Positions 31,953 to 40,049 of a stretch of DNA of 64,000 nucleotides are shown in pieces. Position 1 is the stretch's first letter, and the number at the start of each line of letters is the position of its first letter. This stretch comes from an uncultured Collinsella sp. (lineage in GTDB: Bacteria > Actinomycetota > Coriobacteriia > Coriobacteriales > Coriobacteriaceae), in assembly GCA_900759045.1 (NCBI GenBank), contig CAAETU010000048.1, positions 1 to 64,000 on the forward strand. The letters run 5' to 3'. The notes beneath the pieces were generated by a model. That model was not told where the DNA came from, made no database searches, and saw nothing but the letters and a program-made list of their open reading frames with translations. A program made the translations under genes and the position numbers.

Positions 31953-34730
31953 ATGGCACAGGAATTCACTTTTACCGTTAACGGCGTCGAGCACACGACG
32001 ACCCAAAACAAACCGCTGCTGCGCTATCTGCGCGACGACCTGCACATTCACTCCGCCAAGGACGGCTGCTCCGAGGGCGCCTGCGGCACCTGCACCATCC
32101 ATGTGGACGGTGCGGCCGTCAAGGCGTGCGTGCTGACCACCGCCCTTGCCGCCGGCCGCGACATCGTGACTGTCGAGGGCCTGCCCGAGAACGTGCGCGA
32201 GGCGTTTGTGTACGCCTTTGGCGCCGTGGGCGCCGTGCAGTGCGGCTTTTGTATCCCCGGTATGGTCATGGCGGGTGCAGCGCTCATCGCCGAGGATCCC
32301 GAGCCTACCGAGGAGCAGATCAAGTACGCCATCCGCGGCAATGTTTGCCGCTGCACCGGCTACAAAAAGATTATCGAGGGCATTGCGCTGGCCGCTGCGG
32401 TGCTCCGCGGCGAAAAGCAGATCGACGAGGATCTGGAGCGCGGCGACGACTACGGCGTGGGCAAGCGCGCCTTCCGTATTGACGTGCGCAAGAAGGTGCT
32501 CGGCGAGGGCAAGTACCCCGACGACATCGACGAGATCGACCAGCCGGGCCTGACCTACGCCAGCGCCGTGCGCTCCAAGTATCCGCGTGCCCGCGTGCTC
32601 TCCATCGATACCTCCAAGGCCGAGGCCCTACCCGGTGTGGTTGGCATCCTGCGCGCCGAGGACGTGCCGGTCAACCAGGTCGGCCACCTTATCCAGGACT
32701 GGGACGTCATGATCGCCCAGGGCGACATCACCCGCTGCGTGGGCGATGCCATCGTGCTGGTGGTTGCCGAGGACGAGGCGACGCTCGAGAAGGCCAAGAA
32801 GCTCGTAAAGATTGATTACGAGCCGCTGGAGCCCGTGCGCAACATCGCCGAGGCCAGGTCTGCCGACGCCCCGCGCCTGCACGACAGCTTCTTTGCCTTT
32901 GGCAACACGGTGGAGCTCAAGGACAACGTGTGTCAGAGCCGTCACGTGACGCGCGGCGACGCCGCCAAGGCGCTGGCAGAGAGCGCGTTTACCGTGACGC
33001 AGCGCTTTACCACGCCCTTTACCGAGCATGCCTTCTTGGAGCCCGAGTGCGCCGTTGCCTTCCCGTACAAGAACGGCGTCAAGGTGCAGTCGACCGACCA
33101 GGGTGCCTACGACACGCGCAAAGAGTGTGCCCATATGTTTGGCTGGGATAGCGAACCCGAGCGCGTGGTCGTCGAGACCATGCTCGTGGGCAGCGGCTTT
33201 GGCGGTAAGGAGGACGTTTCGATCCAGCACCTGGCCGCGCTTGCTGCCTATAAGTTCCAGCGTCCTGTGAAGTGCAAGCTCACGCGTGCCGAGTCGCTCG
33301 CGTTCCATCCCAAGCGTCATGCCATGGACGGTACCTTTACGCTGGGTTGCGACGCCGAGGGCAACTTTACCGGCCTGGATTGCGAGATCAACTTTGACAC
33401 CGGCGCCTACGCGTCGCTGTGCGGCCCGGTGCTCGAGCGCGCTTGCACGCATGCTGTCGGCCCCTACAAGTACCAGAACACCGACATTCGCGGTTATGGC
33501 TACTACACCAACAACCCGCCCGCCGGCGCGTACCGTGGCTTTGGCGTCTGCCAGTCCGAGTTTGCGCTCGAGAGCCTAATCGACCTGCTGGCCGAGAAGG
33601 TCGGCCTGGATCCGTGGGAGATTCGCTACCGCAACGCCATCGAGCCGGGCGAGGTTTTGCCCAACGGTCAGATTGCCGACTGCTCCACGGCGCTGAAGGA
33701 GACACTGCTCGAGGTCAAGGATGCCTACTATGCGCATCCCGGACACGCCGGCATTGCCTGCGCCATGAAGAACGCCGGCGTGGGCGTGGGCCTGCCCGAT
33801 GCCGGCCGCTGCAAGATTCGCATCGAGAACGGCGCGGCCGTGGTCTATGCCGCCACGTCCGACATTGGCCAGGGCTGTAACACCGTCTTTTTGCAAGACG
33901 TTGCCGAGGCATGCGGCCTGCCGCTTCGCTGCATCGCCAACGGCGAGTGCTCCACCGAGAACGCTCCCGACTCCGGCACCACGTCTGGCTCGCGTCAGAC
34001 GGTCGTGACCGGCGAGGCCGTGCGCGGTGCCGCCTTCCTGCTGCGCGATGCCATGCTTGATATCGAGGCCGGCAAGTCTGCGCCCGCCGCTCCCGTGAGT
34101 GCGCATGGCGACGGCGTCAAGATCGAGTATGACGACGGCCGCGCCTATCAGCTGCACACGCAGGAACTCGTCGCCGGCCAGGGTATGCACCCTCAGGATC
34201 CCGCGGCCGCCATCAAGGCGCTCGAGGGATGCGAGTTTGGCTACGTGTACCTGGAGCCGACCGACAAACTGGGCGCCGACGTTCCCAATCCCAAGAGCCA
34301 CATCTGCTACGGCTTTGCCACGCATGTGGTCATTCTGGATGATGACGGTCGCGTGAGCGAGGTCTATGCCGCGCACGATTCCGGCAAGGTGGTCAACCCC
34401 ATCTCCATCCAGGGTCAGATCGAAGGCGGTGTGCTCATGGGTATGGGCTATGCGCTTACCGAGGACTGGCCGCTCAAGGACTGCGTACCCCAGGCAAGGT
34501 ACGGTACGCTCGGGCTGTTCCGTGCGCCCGAGATTCCGAATATCCACGCCATCTACGTGGAGAAGGACGAGCTGTTGCCCGTGGCATACGGCGGCAAGGG
34601 CATCGGTGAGATCGCAACGATTCCCACGGCGCCCGCCGTACAGAACGCCTATCGCGCATTCGACGGCAAGCTGCGTCCGGATCTGCCCATGGTGGATACG
34701 CCGTACAGCCGCGTTCGCAACCGCGGGTAG
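31953..34730 (+). CDS. xdhD: Selenium-dependent xanthine dehydrogenase
   Basis: 925-residue molybdenum hydroxylase in which the 2Fe-2S domain (CSEGACGTCTIHV near 36, QCGFCIPG and CRCTGYKKI) is fused to the large molybdenum-cofactor domains. There is no FAD domain. The catalytic glutamate is expected in GGKGIGEIAT near residue 890. This architecture and the company of ygfK, ssnA, yqeB and yqeC match the group whose activity depends on labile, non-selenocysteine selenium. It would hydroxylate or dehydroxylate a purine such as xanthine or hypoxanthine. The selD and molybdopterin genes it needs are outside the window. Confidence 0.88.
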   Translation: MAQEFTFTVNGVEHTTTQNKPLLRYLRDDLHIHSAKDGCSEGACGTCTIHVDGAAVKACVLTTALAAGRDIVTVEGLPENVREAFVYAFGAVGAVQCGFCIPGMVMAGAALIAEDPEPTEEQIKYAIRGNVCRCTGYKKIIEGIALAAAVLRGEKQIDEDLERGDDYGVGKRAFRIDVRKKVLGEGKYPDDIDEIDQPGLTYASAVRSKYPRARVLSIDTSKAEALPGVVGILRAEDVPVNQVGHLIQDWDVMIAQGDITRCVGDAIVLVVAEDEATLEKAKKLVKIDYEPLEPVRNIAEARSADAPRLHDSFFAFGNTVELKDNVCQSRHVTRGDAAKALAESAFTVTQRFTTPFTEHAFLEPECAVAFPYKNGVKVQSTDQGAYDTRKECAHMFGWDSEPERVVVETMLVGSGFGGKEDVSIQHLAALAAYKFQRPVKCKLTRAESLAFHPKRHAMDGTFTLGCDAEGNFTGLDCEINFDTGAYASLCGPVLERACTHAVGPYKYQNTDIRGYGYYTNNPPAGAYRGFGVCQSEFALESLIDLLAEKVGLDPWEIRYRNAIEPGEVLPNGQIADCSTALKETLLEVKDAYYAHPGHAGIACAMKNAGVGVGLPDAGRCKIRIENGAAVVYAATSDIGQGCNTVFLQDVAEACGLPLRCIANGECSTENAPDSGTTSGSRQTVVTGEAVRGAAFLLRDAMLDIEAGKSAPAAPVSAHGDGVKIEYDDGRAYQLHTQELVAGQGMHPQDPAAAIKALEGCEFGYVYLEPTDKLGADVPNPKSHICYGFATHVVILDDDGRVSEVYAAHDSGKVVNPISIQGQIEGGVLMGMGYALTEDWPLKDCVPQARYGTLGLFRAPEIPNIHAIYVEKDELLPVAYGGKGIGEIATIPTAPAVQNAYRAFDGKLRPDLPMVDTPYSRVRNRG

Positions 34731-34796
34731 GGTGGGGTGCGGACGACCATTGCTGATGGGCTGTTCGCGCTCAACATCAACTGTATATGCTGCGCC

Positions 34797-34833
34797 TTTG
34801 GCCCCAGCTCCATCGCGAGTCGGGGCCTTTTGT
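34797..34833 (+). terminator. Intrinsic terminator after the xanthine dehydrogenase gene
   Basis: GGCCCC (34800-34805) and GGGGCC (34822-34827) pair across a loop that can also pair in part, and TTTT follows. It ends the first half of the purine cluster just before the 62-bp repeat arrays begin. Confidence 0.75.
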
Positions 34834-34840
34834 TTGGAGC

Positions 34841-35165
34841 GGAGGCCGCGTCTCGGAATCCAGTCTCGGAACGGGACGCACTTTCCGGATCGGTCCTCAA
34901 CCGGAAGCTGCGTCCCGGAATCATGCCTCAGAGTGGGATGCGCTTTCCGCTAACCGCTCACTTGGAAAGTGCATCCCAGTTTGAGCGTTTATTCCGGGAT
35001 GCGGTTTCCCCTGAAGGACTCAACCGGAAAGCACGACCCGTTCCGAGACCTGATTCCGGGACACGCTTTCCGCTAGGCCCGCCATCCGGAAAGTGCGTCC
35101 CGTTTTGAGCGTCCAGAATGGGACGCGCTTTCCGTTGGCGTGGCCGTTGGGAAAACGCGGCCCAG
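34841..35165. repeat. 62-bp palindromic repeat array 1
   Basis: Five hairpin units at 34841-34888, 34901-34949, 34964-35010, 35024-35072 and 35086-35134, and a half unit at 35148-35165, start 60-63 bases apart. Each has an arm near CGGAAACTGCGTCCC, a loop of about 18-20 bases and the complementary arm GGGACGCGCTTTCCG. Units diverge by several substitutions but keep the dyad. Spacers are about 12-15 bases and vary. This fills most of the gap 34731-35205, where no gene is seen. Confidence 0.85.
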
Positions 35166-35205
35166 ATAGGGGGGTGCGATCCGGCGATGCGCGGCCTAGC
35201 AGCTC

Positions 35206-36204
35206 CTACAGCTCCACTTCATTGAGCCATGTCGGCAGCGCGGTCTGCCGGATGCCTGCCGTCTGCAGCTTTTTGGCGAGCATTCCTTCCGAGCGGACCT
35301 CGTTCATGGTAAAGCGCAGCAGAGGGTGGCCGTAGAGCGATAGGTGCGCCTCGCGCTGTCGTTCGGCAACGAGCGCCTCGGCGGTGGTGCGTCCGGCCAG
35401 CATGGTCTGGTCGGTATATTTGATGAGCCCGTCGAGCTCGCCCAGCGTGAGTTCCCGCGCCTGGCGCTCCCAGGCAAAGTCCGTTCGTATGGGCTTGGCC
35501 GAATCGAAGGGGTCCGTCAGCTCGTATTGAAGCCAGTCGGGCGCAAAGCCCGTCTCGATCATGACGGCTCGGGCGACCGATTCCCCGCCGCTCTCGGCGC
35601 GGGCGTCGGCATATCGAAGCGTGGTGAGAGCCGTACGAATCGCGCGACCATTGCGGGCGGTCGCTCGTTGCTCGACGGCCTCCATCAACTGCTCTCGCGT
35701 AAGGCCGAGCTTTGAGATCGCCGAATCGGCAATGGGCATGCCGTCGGCAAAACCAGTTTGCAGCAGGCAATCGGTGGCCGTTTTGATGGGCGGCGTTACC
35801 GATATGCCGGCTCTGCGTATTGCTCCGGCCGGCTCAATCTGGTGTCGCTGAATATGTGCGCCCGGACGAGCCGACGGCTTTGTCGAGCTGCAAACATGCA
35901 CGACGTTCAGGTGTCGCCACGAGACCTCGAGCCCCAGCAGGCAAGCTGCCGAAAACGAGCAGAACGTCCAATCGGGGTGGATGATCGCAAGGGCGCGGAT
36001 AATCTCGCAATGGCGTTGCGCTCGGTTGAGTTCATCCCAGCGCGTTTTTCGCGCAAACAACCCCGGCATGGGCGAGACAACCGTGCCGCCGGTGCGCCGA
36101 AGGAGCGCTTTTCGGATCGCCGTGCTCGGGGGAATCAGACAGCGCCCCTCTTGTTCGGCTTGGTTCAACAGCTGGTCGATGAGTTGGTCATTGCAATGGG
36201 TCAT
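35206..36204 (-). CDS. AbiEi-like protein with DUF559-type nuclease-like C-terminus
   Basis: 332-residue protein typical of actinobacterial accessory regions. The N-terminal half has a winged-helix-like segment (IRKALLRRTGGTVVSPMPGLFAR) as in AbiEi-type antitoxins. The C-terminal half carries a possible PD-(D/E)xK core: SGGESVARAVM, TDFAWERQ, GELDGLIKY, then MLAGRTTAEALVAERQREAHL. In related proteins this domain resembles Vsr/DUF559 endonucleases. No AbiEii toxin is beside it. It lies alone between repeat arrays 1 and 2, facing the xdhD terminator. A role in phage defence or gene regulation is inferred from family type only. Confidence 0.6.
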   Translation of the reverse strand: MTHCNDQLIDQLLNQAEQEGRCLIPPSTAIRKALLRRTGGTVVSPMPGLFARKTRWDELNRAQRHCEIIRALAIIHPDWTFCSFSAACLLGLEVSWRHLNVVHVCSSTKPSARPGAHIQRHQIEPAGAIRRAGISVTPPIKTATDCLLQTGFADGMPIADSAISKLGLTREQLMEAVEQRATARNGRAIRTALTTLRYADARAESGGESVARAVMIETGFAPDWLQYELTDPFDSAKPIRTDFAWERQARELTLGELDGLIKYTDQTMLAGRTTAEALVAERQREAHLSLYGHPLLRFTMNEVRSEGMLAKKLQTAGIRQTALPTWLNEVEL

Positions 36205-36500
36205 GAGCTACCGCCTCCTTTTGGGTAGCAAAAACGTATCAGCTGGAACTTGCCGCTCAGCTGGCCAAAAGCTGACCAAAATCTAACCATGCAGGTAGAT
36301 GACCTGCTTTTGGCGACATATTTCTTGTTTGAATCGGTGGGCGGTAATCGGCGACCGTGAACGGTAGCTGGATATGAAGTCTTGGTAAGTTTCAGGACGT
36401 GTACTTTTCCGAAAAAGAGCAATCTATCTGCTGTTTTGTGTTTCTGGACCGCATATTTGAAGGCATGTGATAAGGGCGGCGGACTGTCGCCTTGTATCTG

Positions 36501-36672
36501 CGGAAACTGTGTCCCGGAATGAGCGCTCGGAATGGGATGCATTTTCCGGTAGAAGCTTCAGCGGAAACCGCATCCCAGAATTCAGGATCAGAGCGGGAAG
36601 CGCTTTCCGGATGGCATGCTTGGCGGAAACTACGTCCCAGTTTTTGGCTCCAGAACGGGATACATTTTCCGG
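36501..36672. repeat. 62-bp palindromic repeat array 2
   Basis: Three full units at 36501-36549, 36562-36610 and 36624-36672, starting 61 and 62 bases apart. They have arms of the same type as array 1 (CGGAAACTGTGTCCC, CGGAAACCGCATCCC, CGGAAACTACGTCCC with matching right arms). Several right arms change together with their left arms, for example GCATTTTCC, which keeps some pairing. Confidence 0.85.
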
Positions 36673-36725
36673 AACGGTCCACGTGCGGTGGTATACCGCC
36701 CCTTTTGCGTGCGTCGCTTGTCGAA

Positions 36726-36781
36726 TTACGTTATAGCTAGCTATATTATAGGACGGTATAATATAGCTAGCTATAACGTAA
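36726..36781 (+). promoter_or_regulatory. Perfect 25-bp palindrome at the ATPase promoter
   Basis: A 25-base arm (36726-36750) is repeated exactly as its complement (36757-36781) around GGACGG. The arms contain TATAGCTAGCTATA, itself a palindrome, and the right arm begins with TATAAT. The element ends 15 bases before the ATPase ATG and covers the ribosome-binding-site edge, so it is a strong operator or mRNA hairpin candidate. Confidence 0.7.
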
Positions 36782-36796
36782 AGGAAGGATGGCCCT

Positions 36797-38203
36797 ATGT
36801 TTATCGGAAGAACGGCGGAAATGTCCGAGCTCAATCGACTGTATGGCACGGGCTCCTTTGAGATGCCTGTGATTTACGGCCGCCGTCGCGTGGGTAAAAC
36901 GCGCCTTATCACAGAGTTCATCCAAGGCAAGAAGGCTATTTACTTTCAAGCTCGTCGTAGCAATGCGGAGGCAAACCTGCACGGCTTTAGCCAGGCGATA
37001 CTTGCAGGCTCGGTTGGTGCTGCAGGCGTGTCGTTTCGTAGTCTTGACGAAGCGTTCGATGTATTGGCCACCATGGCTCGCGCGGAACGTTTGATTGTCG
37101 TGATTGACGAGTATCCCTATCTCGCCCAATCGAATCCCGAGATCAGCTCGTTGCTGCAAGACAAGATTGATCACCTGTACAAAGAGACCAGGCTCATGCT
37201 TATCCTGTGCGGGTCGTCGCTTTCGTTCATGGAAGAGCAGGTGCTGGGCTACGAGAGCCCGCTATACGGTAGGCGTACGGCCCAGTTTAAGATCATGCCG
37301 CTCGATTTTACGACGACCCTCGGCCTGTGGCGGGGCATGAGTCGCGAAGACGCTGCAGTTTGCTATGGCATGACGGGCGGCATTCCTGCATATATCGAGA
37401 AAGTCGATCCTGCCGCACCGCTCAAGGACAACATCAAACGTCTTTTTCTTACTCCTACGGGCTATCTCTTTGAGGAGCCGAGTAACCTGCTATTGCAAGA
37501 GTGCCGCAATCCCGAGCAATATGATGCGATCGTGCAAGCAATTGCTCAGGGGCGCTCGAAGATCTCGGAGATTGCGAGCTCTACGGGAATCCCTGCGAGC
37601 AACGTAAAGGGCTATGTGGATAAGCTGGCGTCGCTTGGGATTGTCGAGCGCGAGCTGCCCCTAAACGAGACGAGCAATAAGCGAGCCGTGTATCTGCTGA
37701 GCGACCAGATGTTTAGGTTCTGGTACAAGTTTGTTCCGCAGAACATCGGGCTGATTCAAAACGATATGGCCGAGATGGCGTATAAGCGTATTGAGCCGTA
37801 CGTATCGGATTACATGGGTACGGTCTTTGAGCTTATATGCAGGCAATATGTTTACGAACTCGCGCGCGCGGGCCGGCTCGATGTGGTTCCGGCGAGCGTC
37901 GGGCGCTGGTGGGGGACGGATAATCGCACGCATGCGCAGGAAGAAATCGACTTGATTGTTGACGATGGCGAGGGCACTGCGCTGTTTGCGGAGTGCAAAT
38001 GGCGCAGTGAACCGGTAGGCGAGGATGTTCTGGAAAAGCTCGTGTACCGAAGCGAGCTCTTTAGGCGGCAGCATAAAAGCTACGTGATCTTCTCGAAGCG
38101 TGGCTTTACGCAAGGATGTCAGGAAGCTGCGGCGAGCAGGGGAGATGCCAAGCTGATTTCGTTTGCCGAGATGTGCGAGCGGGATAACGCTGCTCGGGGG
38201 TAA
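36797..38203 (+). CDS. AAA ATPase with C-terminal nuclease-like (DUF234) domain
   Basis: 468-residue protein with a P-loop (YGRRRVGKTRLI near residue 27-38), a Walker B motif (LIVVIDEYPYL near 99), a middle winged-helix region (ISEIASSTGIPASNVKGYVDKL) and a C-terminal DUF234-like domain. The C-terminal EIDLIVDDGEGTALFAECKW is a good PD-(D/E)xK pattern, with E, D and ExK residues in place. Such ATPases occur in bacteria and archaea with unknown roles, often in variable regions. It follows the perfect palindrome and is flanked by repeat arrays 2 and 3. Function is not established. Confidence 0.8.
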   Translation: MFIGRTAEMSELNRLYGTGSFEMPVIYGRRRVGKTRLITEFIQGKKAIYFQARRSNAEANLHGFSQAILAGSVGAAGVSFRSLDEAFDVLATMARAERLIVVIDEYPYLAQSNPEISSLLQDKIDHLYKETRLMLILCGSSLSFMEEQVLGYESPLYGRRTAQFKIMPLDFTTTLGLWRGMSREDAAVCYGMTGGIPAYIEKVDPAAPLKDNIKRLFLTPTGYLFEEPSNLLLQECRNPEQYDAIVQAIAQGRSKISEIASSTGIPASNVKGYVDKLASLGIVERELPLNETSNKRAVYLLSDQMFRFWYKFVPQNIGLIQNDMAEMAYKRIEPYVSDYMGTVFELICRQYVYELARAGRLDVVPASVGRWWGTDNRTHAQEEIDLIVDDGEGTALFAECKWRSEPVGEDVLEKLVYRSELFRRQHKSYVIFSKRGFTQGCQEAAASRGDAKLISFAEMCERDNAARG

Positions 38204-38257
38204 AGCCTGTCCTCGAATGGCTGGAACGGGGCCCTCTGTTGTCGTACTGGCTGCCAG

Positions 38258-38557
38258 CGGAAATTGCATCCCGGAATGAGCGCTCAGACTGGGACGCACT
38301 TTCCGGATCGGCCCTCAAGAGGAAGATGCGTCCCGGATTCTGGCTCCAGAGTGGGATGCCGTTTCCGGTTGAGGTCTCTGGCGGAAGCTGTATTCCGGAA
38401 TCGAGCTTCAGAGTGGGACGTGCTTTCCCGTCAGGAGCTCAAGTGGAAACTGCGTCCCGGATTCAAGCCTCGGAATGGGACGTGCTTTCCGGATGGGCTT
38501 CAAGCGGAAACTGTGTCCCAGAATCGGCATGGCTTCAAGTGGAAAGCGCGTCTTAGA
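38258..38557. repeat. 62-bp palindromic repeat array 3
   Basis: Four full units at 38258-38306, 38320-38368, 38382-38430 and 38444-38492 start exactly 62 bases apart, followed by two left-half units (from 38505 and from 38540). The arms again read CGGAAA..GCGTCCC and GGGACG.GCTTTCCG. Spacers between units contain CTCAAG three times. It follows the ATPase gene by 54 bases. Confidence 0.85.
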
Positions 38558-38909
38558 ATACCGCGCCGGCGTTTTTGGCGGTTGTGGTTGGAAAGGGAAG
38601 CATTGCCTGCACACACGACGACGGCGTGGCGGTGATCCCCATGGCGGCACTTGGGGCGTAGCGGTTTTGCGGGCGTGCCGTGCTTCCTTTACCGAAAATC
38701 CATTTGGTAAACCAGATGCTCGCGGATAGAATAAAGTTGACGGCAGCCCAAGTGGTGAAGAGCTGGGCAGCGCCGTTGCTTGGTCAAGAGGTCAATGCCT
38801 TAATGGCAGCGACTTGTTATGCTTCGAATGCTGCTTGAGTGCCTCGGAAAGTTCGATAAGCGCCGTGAAGAGCGAGACCAAAGCAACCAAGAGCTCTGTG
38901 AGCTCTGAT

Positions 38910-38955
38910 GGGCCCGGGATGACCGCTGATTCAAGTCACCGGGCCTAAATCTTTT
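38910..38955 (+). terminator. Terminator-like hairpin before the exonuclease gene
   Basis: GGCCCGG and CCGGGCC pair around a loop with ATGACCGCTGATTCAAGTCA, and CTTTTT follows. A near-copy of the loop sits at 39861-39910 after the exonuclease gene. Confidence 0.6.
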
Positions 38956-39123
38956 TCATGCATTTGTTGAGTAGAGCGGGCGACTCTCTTGGGGCGGTCT
39001 ACATGGCGTGTGCCTGGCGCGCGTGGCATTGCGTCCCGCCTTCATGTCCGCACGGGCGCCTATCCTTACGGCAATGTAGCTGCCTGTGAAACAGGCGGCA
39101 GCTGACGGAGAAAGGCCCTCGCC

Positions 39124-39858
39124 GTGCCAGACAAAAAGACGCCGTGTATCTCGGCTATCGATACGACGAACTTTGCGCGCCAGATCGTGCTGGACTTTGA
39201 GTTTGCGCCGGTGCCAAAGCAGCGCCAGCGCCGTGGACTGCGCAATGAGATTATCGAGGTCGGTGCCGTCAAGCTCGATTACCACGGCAACGTTATGGGC
39301 GAGTTCTCGCAGTTTGTGCAGACGGAATTTACCGAAGGCGTTGCGTTCCCCGTCCGCGAGCTTACAGGGATATCGGCCGTGGACACCGCGATGGCCGACC
39401 CGCTCTACATGGTGATCAAAAGGCTCAACGATTGGATCGGTCACTACTCCGCCCAGGTGGTTTGCTGGAGCGGGGCAGATCGTCGACAGCTTTTGACCGA
39501 GTGCCAAGCAAAGCACATCGATCTTTCCGCATTTCCTACGGACTGGGCCGACCTGCAGGCGTTTTACATCTGGATTATGGATGTGGGCAGCCACGGGTGT
39601 GTCTCTTTGAGTGACGCGGCGACGTGGTTTGGCATCGAGTTCGACGAGTCGACGGGTCACGCCCATGGTGCCCTGGCCGATGCGCGCGTGACCGCCAAGC
39701 TACTCAAGCAGGTGATGGACAGGGATTACCGCGTGAGCCCGCGCGCTCGGGAAGTTCGCCAGCGGTGGGGGATGGGCGAGCGACCCCAGACGCGCCTTTC
39801 CAGCAAGTGCCCCGAGCTGGGTGACCTGCTGCTGAAGCTGAAGGCGGAGGGGAGGTAG
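39124..39858 (+). CDS. DEDDh 3'-5' exonuclease family protein
   Basis: 244-residue exonuclease of the DnaQ/RNase T/ERI-1 type. Exo I is in VLDFEFAP (Asp and Glu ligands), followed by EIIEVGAVKLD. Exo II is around CWSGADRRQL with the aspartate, and Exo III is HGALADARVTA with the general-base histidine and final aspartate. The spacing resembles the ERI-1/KapD-like subgroup. The start is a GTG at 39124 with AAAGG upstream. It is isolated, between two related hairpins. Whether it acts on RNA or DNA cannot be told. Confidence 0.82.
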   Translation: MPDKKTPCISAIDTTNFARQIVLDFEFAPVPKQRQRRGLRNEIIEVGAVKLDYHGNVMGEFSQFVQTEFTEGVAFPVRELTGISAVDTAMADPLYMVIKRLNDWIGHYSAQVVCWSGADRRQLLTECQAKHIDLSAFPTDWADLQAFYIWIMDVGSHGCVSLSDAATWFGIEFDESTGHAHGALADARVTAKLLKQVMDRDYRVSPRAREVRQRWGMGERPQTRLSSKCPELGDLLLKLKAEGR

Positions 39859-39860
39859 GC

Positions 39861-39910
39861 GGGGCTCCGGGAATGACCTCTGACTCAAGTCAACGGGGCT
39901 CATTTTGCTT
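39861..39910 (+). terminator. Terminator-like hairpin after the exonuclease gene
   Basis: GCTCCG pairs with CGGGGC around a loop with AATGACCTCTGACTCAAGTCA, and CATTTTGC follows. The loop differs by a few bases from that at 38910-38950. It starts 3 bases after the exonuclease stop. Confidence 0.55.
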
Positions 39911-40049
39911 TCTTTGGAGCTTTCTCACGGGGCTGACTTTACTTCGTCTCATTTCGTATAAAGCGGCTGCTAGATTGCATAGTGATGATAAAATTAATCA
40001 ACTCAACATCAATAGCTGTCGCTTTGCGCAATGAGGGGTTCCGAGACGT

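Larger units (their letters stand above)
36205..36796. other. Gene-free interval with repeat array 2 and a palindromic operator
   Basis: No gene is seen in 592 bases. From 36205 to 36500 nothing clear stands out and it must contain the promoter of the minus-strand gene. Repeat array 2 follows, then the 25-bp palindrome before the ATPase gene. Confidence 0.7.
38204..39123. other. 920-base interval with repeat array 3 and possible gene remnants
   Basis: Array 3 occupies 38258-38557. From about 38560 to 38905 the minus strand reads short hydrophobic stretches (AVNFILSASIWFTKWIFGKG near 38690-38760; ELLVALVSLFTALIELSEAL near 38830-38900) without proper starts, which look like remnants of small membrane proteins. 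A terminator-like hairpin is at 38910-38950. Confidence 0.5.

Noticed and set aside
31953..34730. Selenocysteine-containing xanthine dehydrogenase
   Set aside because: The frame has no internal TGA; selenium in this family is a labile ligand, not selenocysteine.
34841..38557. CRISPR arrays
   Set aside because: Periodic, but each unit is a long dyad with only about 13 variable bases between units, repeats are imperfect, and there are no cas genes.
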